Source of the DNA: Phycisphaerales bacterium
GTDB taxonomy: Bacteria > Planctomycetota > Phycisphaerae > Phycisphaerales > UBA1924
DNA: 64,000 nucleotides
Reading direction: 5' to 3'
Assembly: GCA_020845755.1 (NCBI GenBank)
Contig: JADLFE010000050.1
Span: 16,743-80,742 of the forward strand
The translations under genes were made by a program, and so were the position numbers. Position 1 is the first letter of the stretch. Every line of letters begins with the position of its first letter. This document shows, one piece after another, positions 1 to 9,822 of this stretch. The notes under the pieces are model-generated. The model saw only the letters and a list, made by a program, of their open reading frames with translations. It was not told the DNA's origin and did no database searches.

Positions 1-828
1 CCACTTCTCACCGCTGCGTACGCGCTCGAGGCCCGGGGCAACCCGGCTATCGCAGCCTTCGGCGTCGATACCACGGCAAGCCTGGGTGAACTCGGCGGCA
101 ATATGGAGGGCAAGGAAGCACGGTTCGGCGTCGTCAACTCCGCGCTCTGGGCCGCCGCGACCACCGCCGCGAGCAACGGCAGCGTCAACTCCATGCACGA
201 CTCATTCACGCCGCTGGGCGGGCTCATCCCCATGTGGCTCATGCAACTCGGCGAGGTCGTCTTCGGCGGCGCGGGGTCGGGCCTCTACGGGATGCTCATG
301 TTCGTCATCGTCGCCGTCTTCGTGGCGGGGCTGATGGTCGGCCGCGCGCCGGAGTATCTGGGCAAGAAAATCGAGCCCTTCGAGATGAAGATGGCGATGG
401 TCTGCGTGCTGGTGCCGTGCGCGATCGTGCTCGTCGGCACCGCGGTTGCCGTGCTCATTCCCGAAGGCAACACCACGAGCAACCCGGGCCCGCACGGCTT
501 CAGCCAGATCCTCTACGCCTTCAGCAGCGCGGGCAACAACAACGGCTCGGCCTTCGCTGGGCTGGCGGCGAACACGCCCTTCTACAACATCGCGCTGGGG
601 CTGGCGATGTGGTTCAGCCGGTTCTGGATCATCGTGCCGGTGCTCGCCGTCGCGGGGTCGCTCGCCGCGAAGCGGGTCAGCCCGATGACGAGCGGCACGT
701 TGCCTACGCACACGCCGGTGTTCGTGCTCATGCTCGTCGCGGTGGTCGTGATCGTCGGAGCACTCACCTTCGTGCCCGCGCTCGCCCTCGGACCCGTGGT
801 GGAGCATCTGCAACTTGTCTCCAAGTAA
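1..828 (+). CDS. kdpA: Potassium-transporting ATPase subunit A, 3' part
   Basis: C-terminal ~275 residues of the K+-binding, channel-like membrane subunit of the KdpFABC pump. The frame is open from base 1, so the gene starts upstream of the window. The KdpA hallmark [12 protein letters not shown] is seen near residue 34 of the visible part. A selectivity-filter-type segment, AGNNNGSAF, lies near residue 177, and several hydrophobic membrane helices follow. It ends 24 bp before kdpB and is first in the visible operon. No kdpF can be judged because the 5' end is missing. Identity is secure; only the N-terminus is unseen. Confidence 0.96.
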   Translation, partial: PLLTAAYALEARGNPAIAAFGVDTTASLGELGGNMEGKEARFGVVNSALWAAATTAASNGSVNSMHDSFTPLGGLIPMWLMQLGEVVFGGAGSGLYGMLMFVIVAVFVAGLMVGRAPEYLGKKIEPFEMKMAMVCVLVPCAIVLVGTAVAVLIPEGNTTSNPGPHGFSQILYAFSSAGNNNGSAFAGLAANTPFYNIALGLAMWFSRFWIIVPVLAVAGSLAAKRVSPMTSGTLPTHTPVFVLMLVAVVVIVGALTFVPALALGPVVEHLQLVSK

Positions 829-852
829 CCCCGACGTCCTTTGGAACCCGCC

Positions 853-3039
853 ATGCCTCATCCGACCACTCACGCGTCCTCATCGATCTTCAACCCCGCC
901 ATCGTGCGCCCTGCCATCGGTTCGGCGCTGGCCAAACTCGACCCGCGCGTCCAGATCCGTAACCCCGTCATGTTCGTCGTGTGGGTGGTCAGCGTGCTCA
1001 CAACGCTCCTTGCGGTCGCAGGGTTCGTCGGCAAGGGTGAAGCGGGCGGATACTCGCCGACGCTCGTGCTCGTGATCGCGCTATGGCTGTGGTTCACCGT
1101 GCTGTTTGCGAACTTCGCCGAGGCGATGGCCCAGGGGCGGGGCAAGGCCCAGGCCGCGAGCCTGCGGAAAAGCAAGCGTGACGTGACGGCGAGGAAAGTA
1201 CGCACTGGGCTCTGGGCACGAGGTACTGGTGAGAAGCAGAGGGCCACGGATATCGGCACGCTGAAGACCGAGAGTGTCTCCGGCGCAACACTCCGCAAGG
1301 ACGACATCGTGCTTGTGCAAGCGGGGGACATCATCCCGGGCGATGGCGAGGTGATCGAGGGCGTCGCGAGCGTGAACGAGTCCGCTGTCACCGGAGAATC
1401 CGCGCCGGTCATCCGCGAGGCGGGCGGCGATCGCTCCAGCGTCGTTGGCGGCACGCAGGTCCTGAGCGATTGGCTCATCGTGCGGATCGCGGCGGACCCG
1501 GGCTCGTCGTTCCTCGACCGCATGATCGCGATGGTCGAAGGGGCCAAGCGTCAGAAGACGCCCAACGAGATCGCGCTCGACATCCTGCTCGCCGCGCTGA
1601 CGATCACGTTTCTGCTCGCCTGCGCCACGCTGCTGCCGTACTCGATCTATGCGGTGACGCAGGCAAAGGCCGCAGACGCCGGAACCACCGCGTCGCCCAT
1701 CACCGTAACCGTGCTCGTCGCGCTCTTGGTGTGCTTGATCCCCACGACCATCGGCGGTTTGCTCTCGGCGATCCGCATCGCGGGCATGGACCGCCTTGTG
1801 CAGGCCAACGTCATCGCCACCAGCGGGCGAGCGGTCGAGGCCGCGGGCGATGTTGATGTGCTGCTGTTGGACAAGACCGGCACGATCACCTTCGGCAACC
1901 GCATGGCGTCGGCGTTCTATTCCGTTGACGGGACCACCGCCGAGCAACTCGCCGACGCGGCCCAGATCTCTTCGCTCGCGGACGAGACGCCCGAAGGCCG
2001 TTCCATCGTCGTGCTCGCCAAGCAGAAGTACAACATTCGCGAGCGCGACATGCACGCGCTCGGCTTCGATGACAAGCCCGCGTCATTTGTCCCGTTCACC
2101 GCCAACACCCGCATGAGCGGCGTCGATCTGCCAGTCTCCACGCGGTACCCCCAGGGTCGCCAGATCCGAAAGGGCTCCGCCGACGCGATCGAGGCGTACG
2201 TCTCGCGCATGGGCGGCACGCCGAGCGTGCAGGCCCGCGAGATCGTGAACGAGGTCTCCAAGCGCGGCAGCACGCCGCTGGTCGTCGCTGACGGCAGCGG
2301 CAGGACATTGGGCGTGATCGAACTCAAGGACATTGTCAAGGGAGGAATCGCCGAGCGCTTCGCGGAACTCCGCCGCATGGGTATCAAGACCGTGATGATC
2401 ACCGGAGATAACCCCGTGACCGCCGCCGCGATCGCCGCCGAGGCGGGAGTTGACGACTTTCTCGCGCAGGCCACGCCCGAAGCCAAGTTGAAACTCATCC
2501 GCGAGTATCAGCAGGGCGGGAGACTCGTCGCCATGACCGGCGACGGCACCAACGACGCCCCCGCGCTCGCGCAGGCCGATGTCGCCGTCGCGATGAACAG
2601 CGGCACGCAGGCGGCGAAGGAAGCGGGCAACATGGTCGACCTGGACTCCAACCCAACCAAACTCATCGAGATCGTCCGCATCGGCAAGCAACTCCTCATG
2701 ACCCGCGGCTCGCTCACCACTTTCAGCATCGCCAACGACGTCGCCAAGTACTTCGCCATCATCCCCGCCGCGTTCATGAGCACCTACCCCGCGCTGGGCA
2801 CGCTCAACATCATGCGGCTGAACCCCGAGACGGCGATCCTGTCAAGCGTCGTCTTCAACGCTCTGATCATCGTGATGCTTATCCCGCTTGCCCTCCGCGG
2901 TGTGAAGTACCGCCCCGTCGAGGCCAGCCGCCTGCTCGGGCACAACCTGCTCGTCTACGGCGTGGGCGGGCTCATCGTGCCGTTCGTCGGGATCAAGGTC
3001 ATCGATGTCCTCGTGAACCTGCTTGCGTTCTGGAACTGA
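853..3039 (+). CDS. kdpB: Potassium-transporting P-type ATPase subunit B
   Basis: Catalytic P-type ATPase subunit that hydrolyses ATP to drive K+ import through KdpA at the inner membrane. From the ATG chosen here it has 728 residues, slightly longer than typical KdpB because of an N-terminal extension. Visible motifs are the actuator TGES (~180-183), the phosphorylation site DKTGTIT with acceptor Asp340, and GDGTNDAP (~563-570) of the hinge. Membrane helices flank these domains. A TTG four codons upstream (841) is an alternative start, but the ATG fits the start of the conserved protein better. The stop is 3 bp before kdpC, so translation is probably coupled. Confidence 0.97.
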   Translation: MPHPTTHASSSIFNPAIVRPAIGSALAKLDPRVQIRNPVMFVVWVVSVLTTLLAVAGFVGKGEAGGYSPTLVLVIALWLWFTVLFANFAEAMAQGRGKAQAASLRKSKRDVTARKVRTGLWARGTGEKQRATDIGTLKTESVSGATLRKDDIVLVQAGDIIPGDGEVIEGVASVNESAVTGESAPVIREAGGDRSSVVGGTQVLSDWLIVRIAADPGSSFLDRMIAMVEGAKRQKTPNEIALDILLAALTITFLLACATLLPYSIYAVTQAKAADAGTTASPITVTVLVALLVCLIPTTIGGLLSAIRIAGMDRLVQANVIATSGRAVEAAGDVDVLLLDKTGTITFGNRMASAFYSVDGTTAEQLADAAQISSLADETPEGRSIVVLAKQKYNIRERDMHALGFDDKPASFVPFTANTRMSGVDLPVSTRYPQGRQIRKGSADAIEAYVSRMGGTPSVQAREIVNEVSKRGSTPLVVADGSGRTLGVIELKDIVKGGIAERFAELRRMGIKTVMITGDNPVTAAAIAAEAGVDDFLAQATPEAKLKLIREYQQGGRLVAMTGDGTNDAPALAQADVAVAMNSGTQAAKEAGNMVDLDSNPTKLIEIVRIGKQLLMTRGSLTTFSIANDVAKYFAIIPAAFMSTYPALGTLNIMRLNPETAILSSVVFNALIIVMLIPLALRGVKYRPVEASRLLGHNLLVYGVGGLIVPFVGIKVIDVLVNLLAFWN

Positions 3040-3042
3040 ACC

Positions 3043-3726
3043 ATGCTCACCCACCTTCGCCCCGCGCTCGTTCTCTTCGTGCTCCTCTCGCTCATCACGG
3101 GCGTGGTCTATCCGATCGTCATCACCGCTGTCGCGCAGGTCGCATACGCCGACAAGGCCAATGGTTCGATCATCGTTGATGCCGATGGCAAGCCCATCGG
3201 CTCCTCGCTCATCGGCCAGGAGTTTGGTACGAGTGACCCCGCGTCGGCACTTCGGCTGGCCACGTGGTTCTGGGGCCGACCCAGCGCCACCGCCCCCGTG
3301 CCGTACACCGCGCTCAACCTAGACAAGGGCACGGGATCGAGCGGCAGCAACCTCGCCCCGACCAACCCGGCGCTCCTCGACAACATCAAGGCCCGCATCG
3401 CCGCCCTCGATGCGGCGGACGCAAGCGTCGGCATCGTGCGCGTCGCTTCCGGCTCACCATCCCGCACGTCCGCCGTCCCGGTCGACCTGGTCACCGCCTC
3501 CGCCAGCGGCCTGGACCCGCACATCTCTCCCGCAGCGGCCGAGTACCAGGTACCTCGCGTTGCCAAGGCCCGCGGCTTGACCGAGGATGCCGTCCGTGCG
3601 CTCGTCCGTGAGCACACCCAAGGCCGTGCCCTCGGCGTGCTCGGTGAGCCTGTGGTGAACGTGTTCGCCCTGAATCAGTCCCTCGCAACATTTCGCGGTG
3701 ATGATGACGACGGCTCAATACGATGA
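3043..3726 (+). CDS. kdpC: Potassium-transporting ATPase subunit C
   Basis: KdpC is the single-span subunit that stabilises the KdpAB complex and raises nucleotide affinity. The 227-residue product has one N-terminal membrane helix (~5-28) and the family signatures FWGRPSAT and GSNLAPTNPAL. The C-terminal part contains LDPHISPAAAEYQVPRVA and GEPVVNVFALN, as in known KdpC. It is somewhat longer than the E. coli protein (~190). Its last codons overlap the kdpD start by 4 bp (ATGA), indicating translational coupling of pump and sensor. Confidence 0.95.
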   Translation: MLTHLRPALVLFVLLSLITGVVYPIVITAVAQVAYADKANGSIIVDADGKPIGSSLIGQEFGTSDPASALRLATWFWGRPSATAPVPYTALNLDKGTGSSGSNLAPTNPALLDNIKARIAALDAADASVGIVRVASGSPSRTSAVPVDLVTASASGLDPHISPAAAEYQVPRVAKARGLTEDAVRALVREHTQGRALGVLGEPVVNVFALNQSLATFRGDDDDGSIR

Positions 3727-6710
3727 CGCATCAGATGGCTCCCGAGGAGACCAACCCGAGCCCGCAACCGACCGACGAGGTCTTGGACCGCTTCAAGCGT
3801 GAGCAGCGGGGCACTGTCGATGGCGAACAGGTCGCGGGATCGGCGCAGCCCCGCGGGCGGCTGAAGATCTTCTTTGGCATGTCGCCGGGCGTCGGCAAGA
3901 CCTACGCCATGCTCGCGGCGGCGCAGCGGATGGCTGGCCAGGGCGTGGATGTTGCCGTCGGCGTGGTCGAGACGCACGCCCGTGCCGAGACCGAGCGGAT
4001 GCTGCTGGGGCTGGACATCATCCCGCGGATCAAGATCGAGTATCAAGCGGCGGGGATGTACGAGTTCGACGTGGACGCGGCGATCCGCCGTCGGCCGGAC
4101 ATCCTGCTCCTCGACGAACTGGCGCACAGCAACGCGCCGGGATCACCATCAGGCCGGGCCAAGCGCTGGCAGGATGCTGAGGCATGCCTGGCGGCGGGCG
4201 TGAACGTGTACACCACGCTGAACGTGCAGCACCTGGAGTCGATCAACGACGTCGTCGCGCAGATCACGGGTGTGCGTGTGAGCGAGACCGTGCCAGACCG
4301 CGTCTTCGACGAGGCCGACGAGATCGAACTGGTTGACCTCCCGCCCGACGCGCTGCACGAGCGCCTTAAGGCCGGAAAGGTCTATATCGGAGAGCACGCG
4401 GCGCGGGCCGTCGATCCGAGCGACGGCTTCTTCCGCAAGGGCAACTTGACCGCGCTGCGCGAACTGGCCCTCCGCCGAACGGCCGCGTGGGTCGATTCGG
4501 AGATGCGGCGCTACAAGCAGGACCGGGGCATCCGCGCCGTCTGGCCCGCGGGTGAACGGATCGTGGTCGCCGTCAGCCCGAGCCCCATGTCGGGCAAACT
4601 GGTGCGGGCCGCCAAACGCATGGCGGCCGGGTTGCACGCGGACCTCATCGCGGTGTACGTCGAGACTCCTCGCACGGCAAACCTCTCGACCGCGAATCGG
4701 GAACGGCTGGACGCGAACCTGCGGCTGGCCGAGTCGCTCGGGGGTACGACGCACACCGTCGCGGGCGATAACGCGGCTCGCGAATTGATCGCCTTCGCAC
4801 GGTCACGCAACGTCGGCAGGATCGTTGTCGGAAAGACCGAGCGGCCTCGCTGGAAGGAAGTTCTTCTTGGCTCCTTCATCGACACCCTGATCCGCCAGAG
4901 CGGCGACATCGACATCTACGTCGTTCGAGGCGACGAGCAGGCCTCTGGGGTGCCAGACCCGGTGCGATACTCCGGTCGTGGGAGCACTCCTGCCCCAAAG
5001 CCTCCCGCCCGTGTCGCAGGCGAACTCGCGGTATCCGCGGGCTTGGTCGCCGCGTGCGCCCTGCTCGGGCTTGCGTTCTATCGGCCCCCGGATCTGTCCG
5101 AGGAGTCACTGATCCTCCTCGCGGGTGTGGTTGTGAGCGCGCTGTGGTTCGGTCGCCTTGCGGCCATGTTCGCCAGCATTGTGGCGGTGCTGGCCTTCAA
5201 CTACTTCTTCACCGAGCCACGATTCACGCTGATTATTAACGACTCCGGCTACCTGATCACCTTCGTCGTGATGCTCGCCGTGGGTGCCGTTGTCGGCACG
5301 CTTGCGGCCCGCGCACGAGAGCAGCGGATCCGCGCCTGGTCACGCGAGCGGGCGACGGCCGCACAGCACGCGCTCTCGCGCGAGCTCGCAGCCGCACGCG
5401 ATGCCCGCAGCGTCGCCGCGATCGTTGCACGGCATACGCACGACCTGCTCCATGCCGATGCGGTCGTCTGTACTCCCACGCCGGGGGCGGGAGCCGCTTC
5501 CTCATCCAGGCCGAATGGGCTTGATGTTGCTGCCGCAGCAGGCTCGGGCGCTCCGGATTGGTACTCCGGCGAAGGTGAGAAGCCTGCGCGCGAGCGAGGT
5601 GTGGCTCAGTGGGCCTTCGACCACGGCACCCCCGCTGGTCGCGGCACATCGACGCTCCCCTCGGCCCAGGCTCGTTACCAGCCCCTGGTTGGGAGCCAAG
5701 GCCGGGTTGGAGTTCTCGGTGTCCGGGCCCAGGTGACGAATGACGTCGATCCCTTCGACGCGGCCCAACTCGCCACGCTCGATTCGATCGCGTCGCAAGC
5801 CGCTTCGGCGCTCGAACGCGTCACGCTTGCCGAATCCGAGCAGTCTGCCCGCATCAACGCCGAGCGTGAACGGCTCCGCAGCGCGCTGCTCAGTTCCGTG
5901 TCCCACGACCTCCGTACGCCACTCGCCAGCATCACCGGCGCCGCGAGCACGCTCCAGCAGGCGGACGCCTCCCACAAGTTGGAAGGAACCGATCGCGGTG
6001 GGGGTGGCATCGACGAGCCGACACGCGCAGCCCTCCTCCGAACGATCGTTGACGAATCGTCCCGACTCAATGACATCATCGCCAACCTTGTCTTTGCCAC
6101 TCGGCTGGAGTCCGGCTCTGTTGACCTGCGGCGGGAGTGGACGACGGTCGAGGAAATCGTGGGGGCTGGGCTCTCACGCCACCGCAACGCCCTCGCCTCG
6201 CGCCCATTCCGCGTCCATGTTCCCACCGACTTGCCCATGATCCGCGTCGACAACGCCATGCTCCCGCAGGTCGTCCATAACCTCGTCGAAAACGCACTCC
6301 GCTACACCGCGCAGGGTACCGCGCTGGGGATATCAGCATGGACAAGCGAGACGAATGTCGTCGTCAAGGTCTGGGACGAGGGCGCCGGGCTCGCTGACGA
6401 TGAGTCATCCAAGGTGTTCGAACGCTTCTATAGAGGCCGCGCCAGTAAAGCCGGCGGCCCGAGTTCCGCTCGTGCGACATCGACAGGCATGGGCCTCGGA
6501 CTGACGATCTGCGATGGGATCATCAGTGTGCATGGTGGACGTATCTGGGCGGAGCCCAATACCCCAAACGGCGTCGCGTTCCTCTTCTCGCTCCCGATCG
6601 ATCACCCGCAGCCGGCACTTCCAGCCAAGGAGGACCCGGCAGAGAATCGGGGTATTGCCACCCTGCCGGCAACGACCGACGGCGGGCAAATCGGGAGGAG
6701 TGCGTCATGA
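3723..6710 (+). CDS. kdpD: Osmosensitive K+ channel sensor histidine kinase KdpD
   Basis: Sensor kinase for K+ limitation, partner of KdpE. The order of parts in the 995 residues is as follows. A ~45-residue leader comes first, then the KdpD N-terminal domain with a Walker A (GMSPGVGKT, ~52-60) and LLLDELAHSN. Next are a universal-stress-protein-like domain (~275-400), four closely spaced membrane helices (DUF4118, ~430-530) and a GAF-like region. The histidine kinase core has the phospho-acceptor His728 in SVSHDLRTPLASITG, an N-box (HNLVENALRY) and the G-box GMGLGLTIC. It overlaps kdpC and kdpE by 4 bp each. This is a full-length family architecture with no missing catalytic motif. Confidence 0.96.
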   Translation: MTHQMAPEETNPSPQPTDEVLDRFKREQRGTVDGEQVAGSAQPRGRLKIFFGMSPGVGKTYAMLAAAQRMAGQGVDVAVGVVETHARAETERMLLGLDIIPRIKIEYQAAGMYEFDVDAAIRRRPDILLLDELAHSNAPGSPSGRAKRWQDAEACLAAGVNVYTTLNVQHLESINDVVAQITGVRVSETVPDRVFDEADEIELVDLPPDALHERLKAGKVYIGEHAARAVDPSDGFFRKGNLTALRELALRRTAAWVDSEMRRYKQDRGIRAVWPAGERIVVAVSPSPMSGKLVRAAKRMAAGLHADLIAVYVETPRTANLSTANRERLDANLRLAESLGGTTHTVAGDNAARELIAFARSRNVGRIVVGKTERPRWKEVLLGSFIDTLIRQSGDIDIYVVRGDEQASGVPDPVRYSGRGSTPAPKPPARVAGELAVSAGLVAACALLGLAFYRPPDLSEESLILLAGVVVSALWFGRLAAMFASIVAVLAFNYFFTEPRFTLIINDSGYLITFVVMLAVGAVVGTLAARAREQRIRAWSRERATAAQHALSRELAAARDARSVAAIVARHTHDLLHADAVVCTPTPGAGAASSSRPNGLDVAAAAGSGAPDWYSGEGEKPARERGVAQWAFDHGTPAGRGTSTLPSAQARYQPLVGSQGRVGVLGVRAQVTNDVDPFDAAQLATLDSIASQAASALERVTLAESEQSARINAERERLRSALLSSVSHDLRTPLASITGAASTLQQADASHKLEGTDRGGGGIDEPTRAALLRTIVDESSRLNDIIANLVFATRLESGSVDLRREWTTVEEIVGAGLSRHRNALASRPFRVHVPTDLPMIRVDNAMLPQVVHNLVENALRYTAQGTALGISAWTSETNVVVKVWDEGAGLADDESSKVFERFYRGRASKAGGPSSARATSTGMGLGLTICDGIISVHGGRIWAEPNTPNGVAFLFSLPIDHPQPALPAKEDPAENRGIATLPATTDGGQIGRSAS

Positions 6711-7546
6711 GCGACTCAACTCCAAGTCCGGCACGTGCGCTGCCGCTCCAGGCCACGCCGCCCGCGCACATGCCCCTCGTCCTCATCATCGAGGACGAGG
6801 AGCCTATCCGGCGCTTCCTCCGCGCCACGCTCCAAGCCAACCACTACCGCGTGAAAGAAGCGGGCACCGCCCGCGACGGTGCCTTGCTGGCCGTGACCAC
6901 CTATCCGGATGTCATTCTGCTGGATCTCGGCCTTCCCGACGGCGACGGCCTGAACGTCACCCGCGCGATCCGCAAAGAGTCGCGCACGCCGATTGTCGTT
7001 CTCTCCGCACGCGGGCAGGAGAGCGACAAGGTGGCCGCGCTCGATGCCGGAGCCGACGACTACCTCACCAAGCCCTTCGGCGTCGGTGAACTGCTCGCAC
7101 GTCTCCGAGTGGCCATGCGCCATGCCAATGCGTCGAATGATCGTGGCGCTGTCGGGAGCGTGGACGTGCCGCCATACGAGTGCACCGCCGATGGCCGCAC
7201 GTTGCGCATCGACATCGCCGCGAGACTTGTCTTTGTGACCGACCTGACCACCGGCCCCGAAAGCCCCGGACGCCGCGAGATCCGCCTCACGCCTATGGAG
7301 TTCAAACTCCTGGCGTTCATGGTCAAACACGCAGGAAAGGTGCTCACCCATCAGATGATCCTCAAGGAGGTCTGGGGCCCGCAGCACGCCAGCGACGTGC
7401 AGTACCTCCGCGTGTACGCGGGCGAACTGCGGAAGAAGTTGGAGGCCGATCCCGCCCAACCTCGGTTCATCGTCACCGAGCCGGGCGTGGGCTATCGACT
7501 GGCTGAAGGCACACCGGGATCGGGCGTTGCGTCACCCGGAACTTGA
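6707..7546 (+). CDS. kdpE: Transcriptional response regulator KdpE
   Basis: OmpR/PhoB-type regulator expected to activate the kdp operon when phosphorylated by KdpD. The receiver has the acidic pair Asp30/Glu31, phospho-acceptor Asp73 (ILLDLGLPDGDG) and the conserved Lys in YLTKPFG. A winged-helix domain follows, with RLTPMEFKLLAFMV and EPGVGYRL. At 279 residues it is ~50 longer than E. coli KdpE: there is a ~20-residue leader before the receiver and an insertion of ~25-30 residues between receiver and DNA-binding domain. The 4-bp overlap with kdpD supports the start. It is the last gene of the operon. Confidence 0.95.
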   Translation: MSDSTPSPARALPLQATPPAHMPLVLIIEDEEPIRRFLRATLQANHYRVKEAGTARDGALLAVTTYPDVILLDLGLPDGDGLNVTRAIRKESRTPIVVLSARGQESDKVAALDAGADDYLTKPFGVGELLARLRVAMRHANASNDRGAVGSVDVPPYECTADGRTLRIDIAARLVFVTDLTTGPESPGRREIRLTPMEFKLLAFMVKHAGKVLTHQMILKEVWGPQHASDVQYLRVYAGELRKKLEADPAQPRFIVTEPGVGYRLAEGTPGSGVASPGT

Positions 7547-7576
7547 CCGCATCGGATCACAATTTGCTGCACATGA

Positions 7577-7893
7577 TGGCACCGACGCGGTGGTGCAGCA
7601 GAAGCCGCCGGATCCAAGGGGAGGATCCAGGCGCACCATCTGATCGAGAAGAGGTACATCAAGAGCGGTCGAGCGTTGGATGGCTGGAATCCCAACGACT
7701 TCCCGGCGGTCATCCTGACTCGGAAACAGCACCAGATGAACAGCGCAAAGCCGCGGAACGAGTTCTATGCGCAAAGGAAGAAATACAAGGGTCACTTCAG
7801 GCGGGATTACGTGAACGAACTCAGGGCCATGGACGAGCGTATCTACGCCGGTCTGCCGGATGGCTCGACAGCGTCATCAAGTTCTTGGAGTAG
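7577..7893 (+). pseudogene. Remnant of HNH-like nuclease toxin C-terminus
   Basis: The sequence contains a peptide beginning RIQAHHLIEKRYIKSGRALD, then WNPNDFPAVILTRKQHQ, then NELRAMDERIYAGLP. The AHHLIEKR...PAVILT..QHQ pattern resembles C-terminal nuclease domains of polymorphic (RHS/filamentous-haemagglutinin-type) toxins; this is from memory of those families, not a search. There is no start codon of its own and the frame opens right after a stop at 7574. Near 7855 the coding sense shifts to the next frame, which continues WLDSVIKFLE and then stops. No large toxin body and no immunity gene are nearby. Most likely a decayed toxin tip left by past recombination. Confidence 0.5.
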
Positions 7894-7902
7894 CACCCGG
7901 CC

Positions 7903-8070
7903 ATGATGCACACGATCCAATTCACCTATGTGCATCAGTCCATGCGACGCATGAAGATGGAGTCCATCATGAAGTAAGCCGGAATCCCGATCAACCAGGC
8001 TGAGTACACCGGGATGATGCTGCGACTCGAGATCACGCTACCCGCAATGATCAGGGAGTCTGATTCGTGC
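7903..8070 (+). pseudogene. Possible remnant of YigZ/IMPACT-family C-terminal domain
   Basis: Reading from ATG 7903 gives HTIQFTYVHQSMRRMKMESI, an in-frame TAA at 7975, then AGIPINQAEYTGMMLRLEIT and LPAMIRES before the similarity fades. A hydrophobic beta strand with aromatic, a helix, a G-x-x-I-x-x-(A/D)-(E/D)-Y-T turn and a strand ending LPA is the order seen in the DUF1949 domain at the end of YigZ/IMPACT proteins. The match is by eye only. The internal stop and missing N-terminal domain make this a broken fragment if the assignment holds. Confidence 0.3.
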
Positions 8071-8092
8071 TTCTCTATCCTCCGAACCCAGT

Positions 8093-8442
8093 ATGCAGGA
8101 CACCACCGGCATCGTCACAGTCTCGCAGGAAACCGCTTCCCGGGTCGATTGGCGTCAGTTCCCGGATGGAGTTCGCAGACCAGTGATTTCAACGCTCGAA
8201 CAGGAGCCTAAGTCCTAGACCGCGTCGTATTCGACGATCGCCACCTCGGGCGTCGCGCACTCATGACTCGATGCCCTCGGCCGCTGGCGGCGTTCACGGT
8301 GAAGAACTCGGCGAGGTCGGCGACCCTTGTTCGAGGCGCTGAACGGGCAGCCGGTGTTGACGATCTCGTCATCCAACTAGTTCAACACCGCGATCCCGCT
8401 CACCGTGAAGGTTGAGCCGCGATCCAACATTCCCCGCCCGGG
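8093..8442 (+). other. Degenerate intergenic stretch with coding-like scraps
   Basis: No intact gene is seen between the YigZ-like scrap and the oxidoreductase. A 41-codon frame (8093-8218) begins MQDTTGIVTVSQETASR and has plausible protein composition but no recognisable family. Another scrap (about 8330-8489) reads NGQPVLTISSSN, a TAG at 8378, then FNTAIPLTVKVEPRSN. It runs into the 3' end of the opposing oxidoreductase gene. These look like leftovers of disrupted genes, and none can be assigned. Confidence 0.3.
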
Positions 8443-9822
8443 TCAATACTCCCTGTCCGTGACGATTCCAGGCTGGGGCACGGGGTAGCGCCCCGTGGCA
8501 TCGGGCATCACAGGCGCTTCCGAGTCCTTCGTGAGTTGAGCCACGCCCGGCGCAAACTCGTGCTTACATTCCAACATCTCCTTGAACGTGATCTCGCGCC
8601 CCGTGTGCGCCGCCATGCGCCCCATGTTGCACACAAGGCTGGCTTCGATCCCGCGCCGAGCCTCGTTGTACGCCACGTTGTCCCGGATCGCGTTGATGAA
8701 ATCGTGCCACTCGTTCCGATACGGGTTTTCTTGGCCCGGCGGAACCTCGGACTGCCATACGAGGCTGTCCCTGCTGAAGTCGCGTCGGGTGTGGATGCGA
8801 CTCGGTGTTCCGCAGTCGCCGTTGGCGGAGACAATCGCCGAGGCCTTCGTGCCGTGCATGTAACTCATAAACCGGTCCTGGCAGCCGTCTATGTTCCGCC
8901 CGTCGAACATCATCTTCGTACCGTCTGGGTAGGTGTACTCGACCGCGTACGAGTCGAAGTTCTGGTCGATGTAGGGCACGCCGTCCGCGCGCGAGCGGTA
9001 GTGGCGTCCGCCCAGCGCCTGCGCCTTCTCCGGCCACGCGCCCTTCATCCAGCACAGTTGGTCGATGATGTGGATGAAGAAGTCGTTGAACGCGCCGCCG
9101 CTGGCCCACAGGAAACTGTGGAACCGCCGGATCTGGTAATCGAGTTCGCTGATCCCCTCCGGCTTGGGCAGGGATCGGAAGTTCACGATGGGACCCTGCA
9201 TGCGGTACCCGTGCTGTGAGATGATCTCGCCTAGTTCACCGGCCTGCACACGCCTGGCGAGTTCCTGGAGCGGCCGGCTGTGCCGCGACATCAGGCCCAC
9301 CGCGACCTTCAGGTTCTTCTGACCCGCGCGCTCGGCCAGTTCGAGCATCCGCCTGCTGCTCGGCCCGTCCACGCTGATCGGCTTCTCCATGAAGACGTTC
9401 AGCCCCTTCTCGATCGCATACGCGAAATGGACCCAGCGGAAGGCCGGCGGCGTCGCGAGGATGACCACATCCCCGGGGCGCAGGCAATCCATGGCGTGCC
9501 GGTAGCCATCGAAGCCCACGAAGCGGCGTTCCGGCGCCACATCGAGCCCGCTTTGTATCTCTTCAGCGAGCGCCGTGTGGCTCGCCGTCAGCCGGTCCTC
9601 GAAGACGTCGGTCATCGCGACCAGCCGTATCGGCCCGCGCCCCACCGAGAGCACGTCGGCCGCCGCGCCGCTACCACGTCCGCCGCAACCCACGAGCGCT
9701 ACCTGAATGGTGTCCCCACCGCCCGCGTGCACGGCCCCGATCGCGTGCGTGCCGACCATCGCCGCTGCTGTGATGCCCGCTGCGTCACCCAGGAACTCCC
9801 GCCGTGTCTTCGGTGTGTGCAT
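8443..9822 (-). CDS. Gfo/Idh/MocA-family oxidoreductase with Tat signal
   Basis: NAD(P)-dependent sugar or polyol dehydrogenase-like protein, 459 residues. The N-terminus TRREFLGDAAGITAAAMVG is a twin-arginine signal, so the folded, cofactor-loaded enzyme is probably exported. The Rossmann motif VALVGCGGRGSG follows at ~41-52. The family Glu-Lys-Pro motif (MEKPIS) places the catalytic Lys at 147. The C-terminal half is the usual beta-sheet substrate domain. Planctomycetes carry many such exported paralogues and the substrate cannot be read from sequence. No operon partner is adjacent; the downstream side is the fragment-filled gap after kdpE. Confidence 0.9.
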   Translation of the reverse strand: MHTPKTRREFLGDAAGITAAAMVGTHAIGAVHAGGGDTIQVALVGCGGRGSGAAADVLSVGRGPIRLVAMTDVFEDRLTASHTALAEEIQSGLDVAPERRFVGFDGYRHAMDCLRPGDVVILATPPAFRWVHFAYAIEKGLNVFMEKPISVDGPSSRRMLELAERAGQKNLKVAVGLMSRHSRPLQELARRVQAGELGEIISQHGYRMQGPIVNFRSLPKPEGISELDYQIRRFHSFLWASGGAFNDFFIHIIDQLCWMKGAWPEKAQALGGRHYRSRADGVPYIDQNFDSYAVEYTYPDGTKMMFDGRNIDGCQDRFMSYMHGTKASAIVSANGDCGTPSRIHTRRDFSRDSLVWQSEVPPGQENPYRNEWHDFINAIRDNVAYNEARRGIEASLVCNMGRMAAHTGREITFKEMLECKHEFAPGVAQLTKDSEAPVMPDATGRYPVPQPGIVTDREY

